Source of the DNA: Osmia lignaria lignaria
Taxonomy: Eukaryota > Arthropoda > Insecta > Hymenoptera > Megachilidae
DNA length: 64,000 nucleotides
Assembly: GCF_051020975.1 (NCBI RefSeq)
Contig: NW_027478158.1
Coordinates: 14,322,001-14,386,000 of the forward strand
Reading direction: 5' to 3'
Shown piece by piece: positions 1-10,552 of the stretch. The notes beneath the pieces were generated by a model, which searched no databases, had not been told where the DNA came from, and saw only the letters and a program-made list of their open reading frames with translations. The translations under genes were made by a program, and so were the position numbers. Within the stretch, counting starts at the first letter, position 1; each line of letters opens with the position of its first letter.

Positions 1-249
1 CTGCACAGCTAAGCTGGAAGTGGCATTTGCAGCTCGCAATAGTGCAGGGTTATCTCAAAGAAAGGGGCCACGGTGTTTCTGTATCTCTATTATGTTGGTG
101 CGGCTTCGGAACTTTTAAATATCTTGATATATCGCGAGAACTACGCATCTGATCAAATAATATCATAGAACATAAAAAGTAGGAAACTTAATTCTCTACA
201 AATAAGGTCTCTTAACATTTTGCCATAGCTCGCTTCGTTTCCGAGATAT
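1..249. repeat. Partial monomer at the left window edge
   Basis: The window opens inside a monomer, just after the TTC/GTT tract, at CTGCACAGCTAAGCTGG. The copy runs normally to the TTTCCGAGATA box. It is cut only by the window edge, so the array continues to the left. A private change turns the usual ATATCTCGAGAAC into ATATCGCGAGAAC near 131. Confidence 0.95.
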
Positions 250-461
250 TTGCAGATTTATCTCAAGGGAAGGGGCCTGACGGACATATTTCGAGATATT
301 TCTTCTTCTTGTTGTTCTTCTTCTGCACAGCTAAGCTGGAAGTGGCATTTGCAGCTCGCAATAGTGCAGAGTTATCTCAAAGAAAGGGGCCACGGTGTTT
401 CTGTATCTCTATTATGTTGGTGCGGCTTCGGAACTTTTAAATATCTCGATATATCTCGAAA
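242..461. repeat. Direct and inverted CGAGATATTT motifs (dyad symmetry) in a monomer
   Basis: CGAGATATTT occurs at 242-251 and 292-301. Its exact reverse complement AAATATCTCG is at 439-448. A second inverted match, TATCTCGAAA at 452-461, is the reverse complement of TTTCGAGATA at 289-298. In the other 3-prime haplotype the first inverted copy reads AAATATCTTG, one mismatch away. The arms are about 140-150 bp apart and could pair in a cruciform or in a transcript. Function is unknown. The arrangement recurs in every monomer. Confidence 0.7.
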
Positions 462-474
462 ACTACGCTTCTGA
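250..474 (+). other. Recurrent 74-codon open frame, judged non-coding
   Basis: A frame opened by TTG (not ATG) and closed by TGA runs for 74 codons in this monomer and, by repetition, in about 175 of 198 monomers. It begins MQIYLKGRGL and contains a Ser/Cys run encoded by the TTC/GTT tract. It matches no family I recognise. There is no consistent start codon, no ribosome-binding context and no splice context. Because the unit is 322 bp, successive copies lie in different frames. At least 23 copies lack it through stops, frameshifts or start loss. Variation between copies is largely non-synonymous (YLKGR/QLKGT, QLAIV/RLALV, ELRI/KLRF). It is best read as a by-product of repeat homogeneity. Confidence 0.85.
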
Positions 475-571
475 TCAAAAAATATCATAGAACATAAATT
501 GTAGGAAACATAATTCTCTACAAAAAAGGTCTCTTAACGTTTTGCCATAGCTCGCTTCGTTTCCGAGATAT

Positions 572-893
572 TTGCAGATTTATCTCAGGGGAAGGGTCCT
601 GACGGACATATTTCGAGATATTTCTTCTTCTTGTTGTTCTTCTTCTGCACAGCTAAGCTGGAAGTGGCATTTGTAGCTCGCAATAGTGCAGAGTTATCTC
701 AAAGAATGGGGCCACGGTGTTTCTGTATCTCTATTATGTTGGTGCGGCTTCGGAACTTTTAAATATCTTGATATATCTCGAGAACTACGCTTCTGATCAA
801 AAAATATCATAGAACATAAATTGTAGGAAACATAATTCTCTACAAAAAACGTCTCTTAACATTTTGCCATAGCTCGCTTCGTTTCCGAGATAT
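572..893. repeat. Monomer with in-frame stop (TTTGTAG)
   Basis: A full-length 322-bp copy in which the usual CATTTGCAGCTCGC reads CATTTGTAGCTCGC, so the recurrent frame is closed early. It also has CTCAGGGGAAGGGTCC and AGAATGGGG. It otherwise aligns without gaps, which shows that loss of the frame does not exclude a copy from the array. Confidence 0.85.
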
Positions 894-1546
894 TTGCAGA
901 TTCAACTCAAAGGAACTGGCCTGACGGACATATTTCGAGATATTTCATCTTCTTGTTGTTCTTCCTCTGCACAGCTAAGCTGGAAGTGGCATTTGCAGCT
1001 CGCAATAGTGCAGAGTTATCTCAAAGAAAGGGGCCACGGTGTTTCTGTATCTCTATTATGTTGGTGCAGCTTCGGAACTTTTAAATATCTTGATATATCT
1101 CGAGAACTACGCATCTGATCAAAAAATATCATAGAACATAAAAAGTAGAAGACTTAATTCTCTACAAATAAGGTCTCTTAACATTTTGCCATAGCTCGCT
1201 TCGTTTCCGAGATATTTGCAGATTTATCTCAAGGGAAGGGGCCTGACGGACATATTTCGAGATATTTCTTCTTCTTGTTGTTCTTCTTCTGCACAGCTAA
1301 GCTGGAAGTGGCATTTGCGGCTCGCACTAGTGCAGAGTTATCTCAAAGAAAGGGGCAACGGTGTTTCTGAATCTCTATTATGTTGGTGCGGCTTCGGAAC
1401 TTTTAAATATCTTGATATATCTCGAGAACTACGCATCTGATCAAATAATATCATAGAACATAAAAAGTAGGAAACTTAATTCTCTACAAATAAGGTCTCT
1501 TAACATTTTGCCATAGCTCGCTTCGTTTCCGAGATATTTGCAGATT

Positions 1547-1683
1547 TATCTCAAGGGAAGGGGCCTGACGGACATATTTCGAGATATTTCTTCTTCTTGT
1601 TGTTCTTCTTCTGCACAGCTAAGCTGGAAGTGGCATTTGCAGCTCGCAATAGTGCAGAGTTATCTCAAAGAAAGGGGCCACGG
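1547..1683. repeat. Internal direct repeat inside each monomer
   Basis: TATCTCAAGGGAAGGGGCC at 1547 and TATCTCAAAGAAAGGGGCC at 1661 differ at two bases. Both continue into ACGG, with an extra TG in the first. The two halves lie 114 bp apart. The pair is present in essentially every monomer, so it predates amplification and suggests that the 322-bp unit itself contains an old partial duplication. Confidence 0.8.
1588..1612. repeat. TTC/GTT trinucleotide tract within the monomer
   Basis: A polypyrimidine-rich tract of TTC units interrupted by two GTT units, then TTC units again. It is kept at constant length in almost all copies. The copy at 2504 has lost one base in it, and copies near 24437 and 25740 carry TTCTTG changes (TTGTTCTTG, TTGTGCTTC). 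The strong strand asymmetry could favour slippage or triplex structure, although its length is remarkably stable here. Confidence 0.85.
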
Positions 1684-2181
1684 TGTTTCTGTATCTCTAT
1701 TATGTTGGTGCGGCTTCGGAACTTTTAAATATCTTGATATATCTCGAGAACTACGCTTCTGATCAAAAAATATCATAGAACATAAATTGTAGGAAACATA
1801 ATTCTCTACAAAAAAGGTCTCTTAAGATTTTACCATAGCTCGTTTCGTTTCCGAGATATTTGCAGATATATCTCAAGGGAAGGGGCCTGACGGACATATT
1901 TCGAGATATTTCTTCTTCTTGTTGTTCTTCTTCTGCACAGCTAAGCTGGAAGTGGCATTTGCAGCTCGCAATAGTGCAGAGTTATCTCAAAGAATGGGGC
2001 CACGGTGTTTCTGTATCTCTATTATGTTGGTGCGGCTTCGGAACTTTTAAATATCTTGATATATCTCGATAACTACGCTTCTGATCAAAAAATATCATAG
2101 AACATAAAAAGTAGAAAACTTAATTCTCTACAAAAAAGGTCTCTCAACATTTTGCCATAGCTCGCTTCGTTTCCGAGATAT

Positions 2182-3468
2182 ATGCAGATTTATCTCAAGG
2201 GAAGGGGCCTGACGGACATATTTCGAGATATTTCTTCTTCTTGTTGTTCTTCTTCTGCACAGCTAAGCTGGAAGTGGCATTTGCAGCTCGCAATAGTGCA
2301 GAGTTATCTCAAAGAAAGGGGCCACGGTGTTTCTGTATCTCTATTATGTTGGTGCGGCTTCGGAGCTTTTAAATATCTCGATATATCTCGAAAACTACGC
2401 TTCTGATCAAAAAATATCATAGAACATAAATTGTAGGAAACATAATTCTCTACAAAAAAGGTCTCTTAACGTTTTGCCATAGCTCGCTTCGTTTCCGAGA
2501 TATGTGCAGATTTATCTCAAGGGAAGGGGCCTGACGGACATATTTCGAGATATTTCTTTTCTTGTTGTTCTTCTTCTGCACAGCTAAGCTGGAAGTGGCA
2601 TTTGCAGCTCGCAATAGTGCAGAGTTATCTCAAAGAAAGGGGCCACGGTGTTTCTGTATCTCTACTATGTTGGTGCGGCTTCGGAACTTTTAAATATCTT
2701 GATATATCTCGAGAACTACGCATCTGATCAAAAAATATCATAGAAAATAAAAAGTAGGTAACTTAATTCTCTACAAAAAAGGTCTCTTAACATTTTGCCA
2801 TAGCTCGCTTCGTTTCCGAGATATGTGCAGATTTATCTCAAGGGAAGGGGCCTGACGGACATATTTCGAGATATTTCTTCTTCTTGTTGTTCTTCTTCTG
2901 CACAGCTAAGCTGGAAGTGGCATTTGCAGCTCGCAATAGTGCAGAGTTATCTCAAAGAAAGGGGCCACGGTGTTTCTGTATCTCTATTATGTTGCTGCGG
3001 CTTCGGAGCTTTTAAATATCTCAATATATCTCGAAAACTACGCTTCTGATCAAAAAATATCATAGAACATAAATTGTAGGAAACATAATTCTCTACAAAA
3101 AAGGTCTCTTAACATTTTGCCATAGCTCGCTTCGTTTCCGAGATATATGCAGATTTATCTCAAGGGAAGGGGCCTGACGGACATATTTCGAGATATTTCT
3201 TCTTCTTGTTGTTCTTCTTCTGCACGGCTAAGCTGGAAGTGGCATTTGCAGCTCGCAATAGTGCAAAGTTATCTCAAAGAAAGGGGCCACGGTGTTTCTG
3301 TATCTCTATTATGTTGGTGCGGCTTCGGAACTTTTAAATATCTTGATATATCTCGAGAACTACGCATCTGATCAAAAAATATCATAGAACATAAAAAGTA
3401 GGTAACTTAATTCTCTACAAAAAAGGTCTCTTAACATTTTGCCATAGCTCGCTTCGTTTCCGAGATAT
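2182..3468. repeat. Dimer higher-order repeat, two copies (about 643 bp each)
   Basis: Monomers at 2182 and 2825 share the change GGAGCTTTTAAATATCTC and the TAAATTGTAGG ending. Monomers at 2504 and 3147 share the TTGATATATCTCGAG ending followed by the rare TAAAAAGTAGGTAAC. The pair therefore repeats as an AB-AB dimer. The first dimer is one base short because of a deletion in the 2504 monomer. The copies at 2504, 2825 and 3469 start with ATATGTGCAG and those at 2182, 3147 and 4113 with ATATATGCAG. Confidence 0.75.
2504..2824. repeat. 321-bp monomer with 1-bp deletion in the TTC/GTT tract
   Basis: The tract reads TATTTCTTTTCTTGTTG near 2551-2567 instead of TATTTCTTCTTCTTGTTG, a loss of one C. 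From here every downstream landmark shifts by one base relative to 250 + 322n. It is the only length change seen inside the trinucleotide tract. The change TATCTCTACTATG near 2660 is private. Confidence 0.9.
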
Positions 3469-4434
3469 GTGCAGATTTATCTCAAGGGAAGGGGCCTGAC
3501 GGACATATTTCGAGATATTTCTTCTTCTTGTTGTTCTTCTTCTGCACAGCTAAGCTGGAAGTGGCATTTGCAGCTCGCAATAGTGCAGAGTTATCTGAAA
3601 GAAAGGGGCCACGGTGTTTCTGTATCTCTATTATGTTGGTGCGGCTTCGGAACTTTTAAATATCTTGATATATCTCGAGAACTACGCTTCTGATCAAAAA
3701 ATATCATAGAACATAAATTGTAGGAAACATAATTCTCCACAAAGAAGGTCTCTTAAGATTTTGCCATAGCTCGTTTCGTTTCCGAGATATTTGCAGATAT
3801 ATCTCAAGGGAAGGGGCCTAACGGACATATTTCGAGATATTTCTTCTTCTTGTTGTTCTTCTTCTGCACAGCTAAACTGGAAGTGGCATTTGCAGCTCGC
3901 AATAGTGCAGAGTTATCTCAAAGAAAGGGGCCACGGTGTTTCTGTATCTCTATTATGTTGGTGCGGCTTCGGAGCTTTTAAATATCTCGATATATCTCGA
4001 AAACTACGCTTCTGATCAAAAAATATCATAGAACATAAATTGTAGGAAACATAATTCTCTACAAAAAAGGTCCCTTAACATTTTGCCATAGCTCGCTTCG
4101 TTTCCGAGATATATGCAGATTTATCTCAAGGGAAGGGGCCTGAAGGACATATTTCGAGATATTTCTTCTTCTTGTTGTTCTTCCTCTGCACAGCAAAGCT
4201 GGAAGTGGCATTTGCAGCTCGCAATAGTGCAGAGTTATCTCAAAGAAAGGGGCCACGGTGTTTCTGTATCTCTATTATGTTGGTGCGGCTTCGGAACTTT
4301 TAAATATCTTGATATATCTCGAGAACTACGCATCTGATCAAATAATATCATAGAACATAAAAAGTAGGAAACTTAATTCTCTACAAATAAGGTCTCTTAA
4401 CATTTTGCCATAGCTCGCTTCGTTTCCGAGATAT

Positions 4435-4756
4435 TTGCAGATCTATCTCAAGAGAAGGGGCCTGACGGACATATTTCGAGATATTTCTTCTTCTTGTTGT
4501 TCTTCTTCTGCACAGCTAAGCTGGAAGTGGCATTTGCAGCTAGCAATAGTGCAGAGTTATCTCAAAGAAAGGGGCCACGGTGTTTCTGTATCTCTATTAT
4601 GTTGGTGCGGCTTCGGAAGTTTTAAATATCTCGATATATCTCGAAAACTACGCTTCTGATCAAAAAATATCATAGAACATAAATTGTAGGAAACATAATT
4701 CTCTACAAAAATGGTCTCTCACCATTTTGCCAGAGCTCGCTTCGTTTCTGAGATAT
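4435..4756. repeat. Monomer subtype with AGATCTATCTCAAGAGAAGG and GCTAGC
   Basis: This copy carries AGATCTATCTCAAGAG at its start and CAGCTAGCAATAG in the middle. The same double signature returns at 7333, 9587 and 12807; the last two also share GTGCCGAG. These four copies tie together the HOR units of the 4-13 kb region at spacings of 2898, 2254 and 3220 bp, all whole multiples of 322. Confidence 0.8.
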
Positions 4757-5078
4757 TTGCAGATTTATCTCAAGGGAAGGGTCCTGACGGACATATTTCG
4801 GGATATTTCTTCTTCTTGTTGTTCTTCTTCTGCACAGCTAAACTGGAAGTGGCATTTCTAGCTCGCAATAGTGCAGAGTTATCTCAAAGAAAGGGGCCAC
4901 TGTGTTTCTGTATCTCTATTATGTTGGTGCGGCTTCGGAACTTTTAAATATCTTGATATATCTCGAGAACTACGCATCTGATCAAAAAATATCATAGAAC
5001 ATAAAAAGTGGGAAACTTAATTCTCTACAAAAAAGGTCTCTTAACATTTTGCCATAGCTCGCTTCGTTTCCGAGATAT
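4757..5078. repeat. Monomer subtype with TTTCTAGCTCGC and CACTGTGTTTCTG
   Basis: The copy has CTCACCATTTTGCCAGAGC just upstream, CGGGATATTTC, TTTCTAGCTCGC (an in-frame stop) and GGCCACTGTGTTTC. Essentially the same block is found at 5723 and 7977, and its right half at 9909 and 10553. It is a frame-breaking subtype that has nevertheless been copied at least five times, which argues against protein-level selection. Confidence 0.8.
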
Positions 5079-6366
5079 TTGCAGATTTATCTCAAGGGAA
5101 GGGGACTGACGGACATATTTCGACATATTTCTTCTTCTTGTTGTTCTTCTTCTGCACAGCTAAGCTGGAAGTGGCATTTCCAGCTCGCAATAGTGCAGAG
5201 TTATCTCAAAGAAAGGGGCCACGGTGTTTCTGTATCTCTATTATGTTGGTGCGGCTTCGGAACTTTTAAATATCTTGATATATCTCGAGAACTACTCATC
5301 TGATCAAAAAATATCATAGAACATAAAAAGTAGGTAACTTAATTCTCTACAAAAAAGGTCTCCTAACATTTTGCCATAGCTCGCTTCGTTTCCGAGATAT
5401 GTGCAGATTTATCTCAAGGGAAGGGGCCTGACGGACATATTTCGAGATATTTCTTCTTCTTGTTGTTCTTCTTCTGCACAGCTAAGCTGGAAGTGGCATT
5501 TGCAGCTCGCAATAGTGCGGAGTTATCTCAAAGAAAGGGGCCACGGTGTTTCTGTATCTCTATTATGTTGGTGCGGCTTCGGAACTTTTAAATATCTCGA
5601 TATATCTCGAAAACTACGCTTCTGATCAAAAAATATCATACAACATAAATTGTAGGAAACATAATTCTCTACAAAAAAGGTCTCTCACCATTTTGCCAGA
5701 GCTCGCTTCGTTTCTGAGATATTTGCAGATTTATCTCAAGGGAAGGGTCCTGACGGACATATTTCGGGATATTTCTTCTTCTTGTTGTTCTTCGTCTGCA
5801 CAGCTAAACTGGAAGTGGCATTTCTAGCTCGCAATAGTGCAGAGTTATCTCAAAGAAAGGGGCCACTGTGTTTCTGTATCTCTATTATGTTGGTGCGGCT
5901 TCGGAACTTTTAAATATCTTGATATATCTCGAGAACTACGCATCTGATCAAAAAATATCATAGAACATAAAAAGTAGGTAACTTAATTGTCTACAAAAAA
6001 GGTCTCTTAACATTTTGCCATAGCTCGCTTCGTTTCCGAGATATGTGCATATTTATCTCAAGGGAAGGGGCCTGACGGACATATTTCGAGATATTTCTTC
6101 TTCTTGTTGTTCTTCTTCTGCACAGCTAAGCTGGAAGTGGCATTTGCAGCTCGCAATAGTGCAGAGTTATCTCAAAGAAAGGGGCCACGGTGTTTCTGTA
6201 TCTCTATTATGTTGGTGCGGCTTCGGAGCTTTTAAATATCTCGATATATCTCGAAAACTACGCTTCTGATCAAAAAATATCATAGAACATAAATTGTAGG
6301 AAACATAATTCTCTACAAAAAAGGTCCCTTAACATTTTGCCATAGCTCGCTTCGTTTCCGAGATAT

Positions 6367-7654
6367 ATGCAGATTTATCTCAAGGGAAGGGGCCTGACGG
6401 ACATATTTCGAGATATTTCTTCTTCTTGTTGTTCTTCTTCTGCACAGCTAAGCTGGAAGTGGCATTTGCAGCTCGCAATAGTGCAGAGTTATCTCAAAGA
6501 AAGGGGCCACGGTGTTTCTGTATCTCTATTATGTTGGTGCGGCTTCGGAACTTTTAAATATCTTGATATATCTCGAGAACTACGCATCTGATCAAATAAT
6601 ATCATAGAACATAAATTGTAGGAAACATGATTCTCTACAAAAAAGGTCTCTTAACATTTTGCCATAGCTCGCTTCGTTTCCGAGATATATGCAGATTTAT
6701 CTCAAGGGAAGGGGCCTGACGGACATATTTCGAGATATTTCTTCTTCTTGTTGTTCTTCTTCTGCACAGCTAAACTGGAAGTGGCATTTCCAGCTCGCAA
6801 TAGTGCAGAGTTATCTGAAAGAAAGGGGCCACGGTGTTTCTGTATCTCTATTATGTTGGTGCGGCTTCGGAACTTTTAAATATCTTGATATATCTCGAGA
6901 ACTACGCTTCTGATCAAAAAATGTCATAGAACATAAATTGTAGGAAACATAATTCTCTACAAAAAACGTCTCTTAACATTTTGCCATAGCTCGCTTCGTT
7001 TCCGAGATATTTGCAGATTCAGCTCAAAGGAACTGGCCTGACGGACATATTTCGAGATATTTCTTCTTCTTGTTGTTCTTCCTCTGCACAGCAAAGCTGG
7101 AAGTGGCATTTGCAGCTCGCAATAGTGCAGAGTTATCTCAAAGAAAGGGGCCACGGTGTTTCTGTATCTCTATTATGTTGGTGCGGCTTCGGAACTTTTA
7201 AATATCTTGATATATCTCGAGAACTACGCATCTGATCAAATAATATCATAGAACATAAAAAGTAGGAAACTTAATTCTCTACAAATAAGGTCTCTTAACA
7301 TTTTGCCATAGCTCGCTTCGTTTCCGAGATATTTGCAGATCTATCTCAAGAGAAGGGGCCTGACGGACATATTTCGAGATATTTCTTCTTCTTGTTGTTC
7401 TTCTTCTGCACAGCTAAGCTGGAAGTGGCATTTGCAGCTAGCAATAGTGCAGAGTTATCTCAAAGAAAGGGGCCACGGTGTTTCTGTATCTCTATTATGT
7501 TGGTGCGGCTTCGGAACTTTTAAATATCTCGATATATCTCGAAAACTACGCTTCTGATCAAAAAATATCATAGAACATAAATTGTAGGAAACATCATTCT
7601 CTACAAAAAAGGTCTCTTAACGTTTTGCCATAGCTCGCTTTGTTTCCGAGATAT
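6367..7654. repeat. Four-monomer HOR cassette, copy 1 (pairs with 8621-9908)
   Basis: Four consecutive monomers (6367, 6689, 7011, 7333) recur in order at 8621, 8943, 9265 and 9587, an offset of 2254 bp (7 monomers). Shared rare marks are GGAAACATGATTCTC, TTTCCAGCTCGC with TCTGAAAG, AAAAAATGTCATAG, the GATTCAGCTCAAAGG start with AGCAAAGCTGG, and AGATCTATCTCAAGAG with GCTAGC. The copies flanking the cassette differ (6045 against 8299). Confidence 0.8.
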
Positions 7655-7976
7655 ATGCAGATTTATCTCAAGGGAAGGGGCCTGACGGACATATTTCGAG
7701 AGATTTCTTCTTCTTGTTGTTCTTCTTCTGCACAGCTAAGCTGGAAGTGGCATTTGCAGCTCGCAATAGTGCAGAGTTATCTCAAAGAAAGGGGCCACGG
7801 TGTTTCTGTATCTCTATTATGTTGGTGCGGCTTCGGAACTTTTAAATATCTCGATATATCTCGAAAACTACGCTTCTGATCAAAAAATATCATAGAACAT
7901 AAATTGTAGGAAACATAATTCTCTACAAAAAAGGTCTCTCACCATTTTGCCAGAGCACGCTTCGTTTCTGAGATAT

Positions 7977-8620
7977 TTGCAGATTTATCTCAAGGGAAGG
8001 GTCCTGACGGACATATTTCGGGATATTTCTTCTTCTTGTTGTTCTTCTTCTGCACAGCTAAACTGGAAGTGGCATTTCTAGCTCGCAATAGTGCAGAGTT
8101 ATCTCAAAGAAAGGGGCCACTGTGTTTCTGTATCTCTATTATGTTGGTGCGGCTTCGGAACTTTTAAATATCTTGATATATCTCGAGAACTACGCATCTG
8201 ATTAAAAAATATCATAGAACATAAATAGTAGGAAACTTAATTCTCTACAAAAAAGGTCTCTCAACATTTTGCCATAGCTCGCTTCGTTTCCGAGATATTT
8301 GCACATTTATCTCAAGGGAAGGGGCCTAACGGACATATTTCGAGATATTTCTTCTTCTTGTTGTTCTTCTTCTGCACAGCTAAGCTGGAAGTGGCATTTG
8401 CGGCTCGCACTAGTGCAGAGTTATCTCAAAGAAAGGGGCCACGGTGTTTCTGTATCTCTATTATGTTGGTGCAGCTTCGGAACTTTTAAATATCTTGATA
8501 TATCTCGACAACTACGCATCTGATCAAAAAATAGCATGGAACATAAAAAGTAGAAAACTTAATTCTCTACAAAAAAGGTCCCTTAACATTTTGCCATAGC
8601 TCGCTTCGTTTCCGAGATAT
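7977..8620. repeat. Two-monomer block repeated at 10553-11196 (offset 2576 bp)
   Basis: The right part of the 7977 copy and the whole 8299 copy recur at 10553 and 10875. Both positions have TCTGATTAAAAAATATC, ACATAAATAGTAGG, a GCACATTTATC start, GCCTAACGG and GGTGCAGCTTCGG followed by a rare ATCATGGAAC or AGCATGGAAC ending. The offset is 8 monomers. Confidence 0.75.
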
Positions 8621-9908
8621 ATGCAGATTTATCTCAAGGGAAGGGGCCTGACGGACATATTTCGAGATATTTCTTCTTCTTGTTGTTCTTCTTCTGCACA
8701 GCTAAGCTGGAAGTGGCATTTGCAGCTCGCAATAGTGCAGAGTTATCTCAAAGAAAGGGGCCACGGTGTTTCTGTATCTCTATTATGTTGGTGCGGCTTC
8801 GGAACTTTTAAATATCTTGATATATCTCGAGAACTACGCATCTGATCAAATAATATCATAGAACATAAATTGTAGGAAACATGATTCTCTACAAAAAAGG
8901 TCTCTCAACATTTTGCCATAGCTCGCTTCGTTTCCGAGATATATGCAGATTTATCTCAAGGGAAGGGGCCTGACGGACATATTTCGAGATATTTCTTCTT
9001 CTTGTTGTTCTTCTTCTGCACAGCTAAACTGGAAGTGGCATTTCCAGCTCGCAATAGTGCAGAGTTATCTGAAAGAAAGGGGCCACGGTGTTTCTGTATC
9101 TCTATTATGTTGGTGCGGCTTCGGAACTTTTAAATATCTTGATATATCTCGAGAACTACGCTTCTGATCAAAAAATGTCATAGAACATAAATTGTAGGAA
9201 ACATAATTCTCTACAAAAAACGTCTCTTAACATTTTGCCATAGCTCGCTTCGTTTCCGAGATATTTGCAGATTCAGCTCAAAGGAACTGGCCTGACGGAC
9301 ATATTTCGAGATATTTCTTCTTCTTGTTGTTCTTCCTCTGCACAGCAAAGCTGGAAGTGGCATTTGCAGCTCGCAATAGTGCAGAGTTATCTCAAAGAAA
9401 GGGGCCACGGTGTTTCTGTATCTCTATTATGTTGGTGCGGCTTCGGAACTTTTAAATATCTTGATATATCTCGAGAACTACGCATCTGATCAAAGAATAT
9501 CATAGAACATAAAAAGTAGGAAACTTAATTCTCTACAAATAAGGTCTCTTAACATTTTGCCATAGCTCGCTTCGTTTCCGAGATATTTGCAGATCTATCT
9601 CAAGAGAAGGGGCCTGACGGACATATTTCGAGATATTTCTTCTTCTTGTTGTTCTTCTTCTGCACAGCTAAGCTGGAAGTGGCATTTGCAGCTAGCAATA
9701 GTGCCGAGTTATCTCAAAGAAAGGGGCCACGGTGTTTCTGTATCTCTATTATGTTGGTGCGGCTTCGGAACTTTTAAATATCTCGATATATCTCGAAAAC
9801 TACGCTTCTGATCAAAAAATATCATAGAACATAAATTGTAGGAAACATAATTCTCTACAAAAAAGGTCTCTTAACGTTTTGCCATAGCTCGCTTCGTTTC
9901 CGAGATAT
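8621..9908. repeat. Four-monomer HOR cassette, copy 2 (pairs with 6367-7654)
   Basis: Same order and same rare marks as copy 1, 2254 bp downstream. Small private differences include CTCTCAACATTTTG near 8900, AAAGAATATC near 9490 and GTGCCGAG near 9702, so the duplication is not the most recent event in the array. Confidence 0.8.
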
Positions 9909-10552
9909 TTGCAGATTTATCTCAAGGGAAGGGTCCTAACGGACATATTTCGAGATATTTCTTCTTCTTGTTGTTCTTCTTCTGCACAGCTAAACTGGAA
10001 GTGGCATTTCTAGCTCGCAATAGTGCAGAGTTATCTCAAAGAAAGGGGCCACTGTGTTTCTGTATCTCTATTATGTTGGTGCGGCTTCGGAACTTTTAAA
10101 TATCTTGATATATCTCGAGAACTACGCATCTGATCAAAAAATATCATAGAACATAAAAAGTGGGAAACTTAATTCTCTACAAAAAAGGTCTCTTAACATT
10201 TTGCCATAGCTCGCTTCGTTTCCGAGATATTTGCAGATTTATCTCAAGGGAAGGGGACTGACGGTCATATTTCGACATATTTCTTCTTCTTGTTGTTCTT
10301 CTTCTGCACAGCTAAGCTGGAAGTGGCATTTGCAGCTCGCAGTAGTGCAGAGTTATCTCAAAGAAAGGGGCCACAGTGTTTCTGTATCTCTATTATGTTG
10401 GTGCGGCTTCGGAACTTTTAAATATCTTGATATATCTCGAGAACTACGCTTCTGATCAAAAAATATCATAGAACATAAATTGTAGGAAACATAATTCTCT
10501 ACAAAAAAGGTCTCTTAAGATTTTGCCATAGCTCGTTTCGTTTCCGAAATAT
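9587..10552. repeat. Three-monomer block repeated at 12807-13772 (offset 3220 bp)
   Basis: Copies at 9587, 9909 and 10231 correspond to 12807, 13129 and 13451. Shared marks are GCTAGCAATAGTGCCGAG, TTAACGTTTTGCC with GGGTCCTAACGG, and ACGGTCATATTTCGACATA with CGCAGTAGTG and CCACAGTGTTTC. In the middle copy only the left half matches: 9909 has the TTTCTAGCTC right half, while 13129 has TAACCTGG, TTTCCAGCTC and TTATCCCGAAG. Confidence 0.8.

Larger units (their letters stand above)
1538..1859. repeat. Reference monomer (322 bp) with internal map
   Basis: This copy serves as reference. It holds 59 C and 65 G in 322 bases and 11 CpG. In order: TTGCAG box (offset 1); module TATCTCAAGGGAAGGGGCC (offset 10); CGAGATATTT motif (offset 43); TTC/GTT tract (offset 51-75); AAGCTGGAAGTGGCATTTGC (offset 84); a degenerate second copy of the module, TATCTCAAAGAAAGGGGCC (offset 124); TATTATGTTGGTGCGGCTTCGG; the dyad-rich AAATATCTTGATATATCTCGAG; TGATCA; then an A-rich stretch of about 60 bases with runs of four to six A; and a closing segment of the CATAGCTCG and TTTCCGAGATATT type. 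Nearly all other copies can be aligned to it without gaps. Confidence 0.95.
2182..9264. repeat. Left-zone subfamily with ATATATGCAG or ATATGTGCAG copy starts
   Basis: Copies at 2182, 3147, 4113, 6367, 6689, 7655, 8621 and 8943 read GATATATGCAG, and those at 2504, 2825, 3469, 5401 and 6045 read GATATGTGCAG (6045 continues as GATATGTGCAT). The standard is GATATTTGCAG. I did not find these variants to the right of about 9.3 kb. The TAGGTAAC variant (near 2755, 3400, 5330 and 5975) is also confined here. Spatial clustering of private variants indicates local homogenisation. In the ATATATG copies the recurrent 74-codon frame happens to gain an ATG. Confidence 0.75.

Noticed and set aside
242..305. 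CENP-B box near TTCGTTTCCGAGATA or TTTCGAGATATTT
   Set aside because: Only the TTCG part fits. The CGGG core at the required spacing is missing, so no CENP-B box is claimed.
300..326. Expanded microsatellite in the TTC/GTT tract
   Set aside because: The tract is short and of constant length in almost every copy; only one 1-bp loss was seen (near 2558).
250..474. Protein family MQIYLKGRGL... as a tandem array of small genes
   Set aside because: Mostly TTG starts, a reading frame that changes with each 322-bp step, at least 23 broken copies, non-synonymous variation, and no promoter or translation signals. Explained by repeat identity.
1121..1170. Phased A-tracts causing intrinsic bend
   Set aside because: A-runs in the A-rich segment are spaced about 18-19 and 25-26 bp between centres, not near multiples of the 10.5-bp helical turn, so phasing is not supported.
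4059..4256. Antisense 65-codon frames (MAPFFEITLHYCELQ...) and 76-codon frames (MIFFDQ...)
   Set aside because: They are the reverse strand of the same monomer, appear only where single substitutions remove a stop, and are present in a minority of copies.
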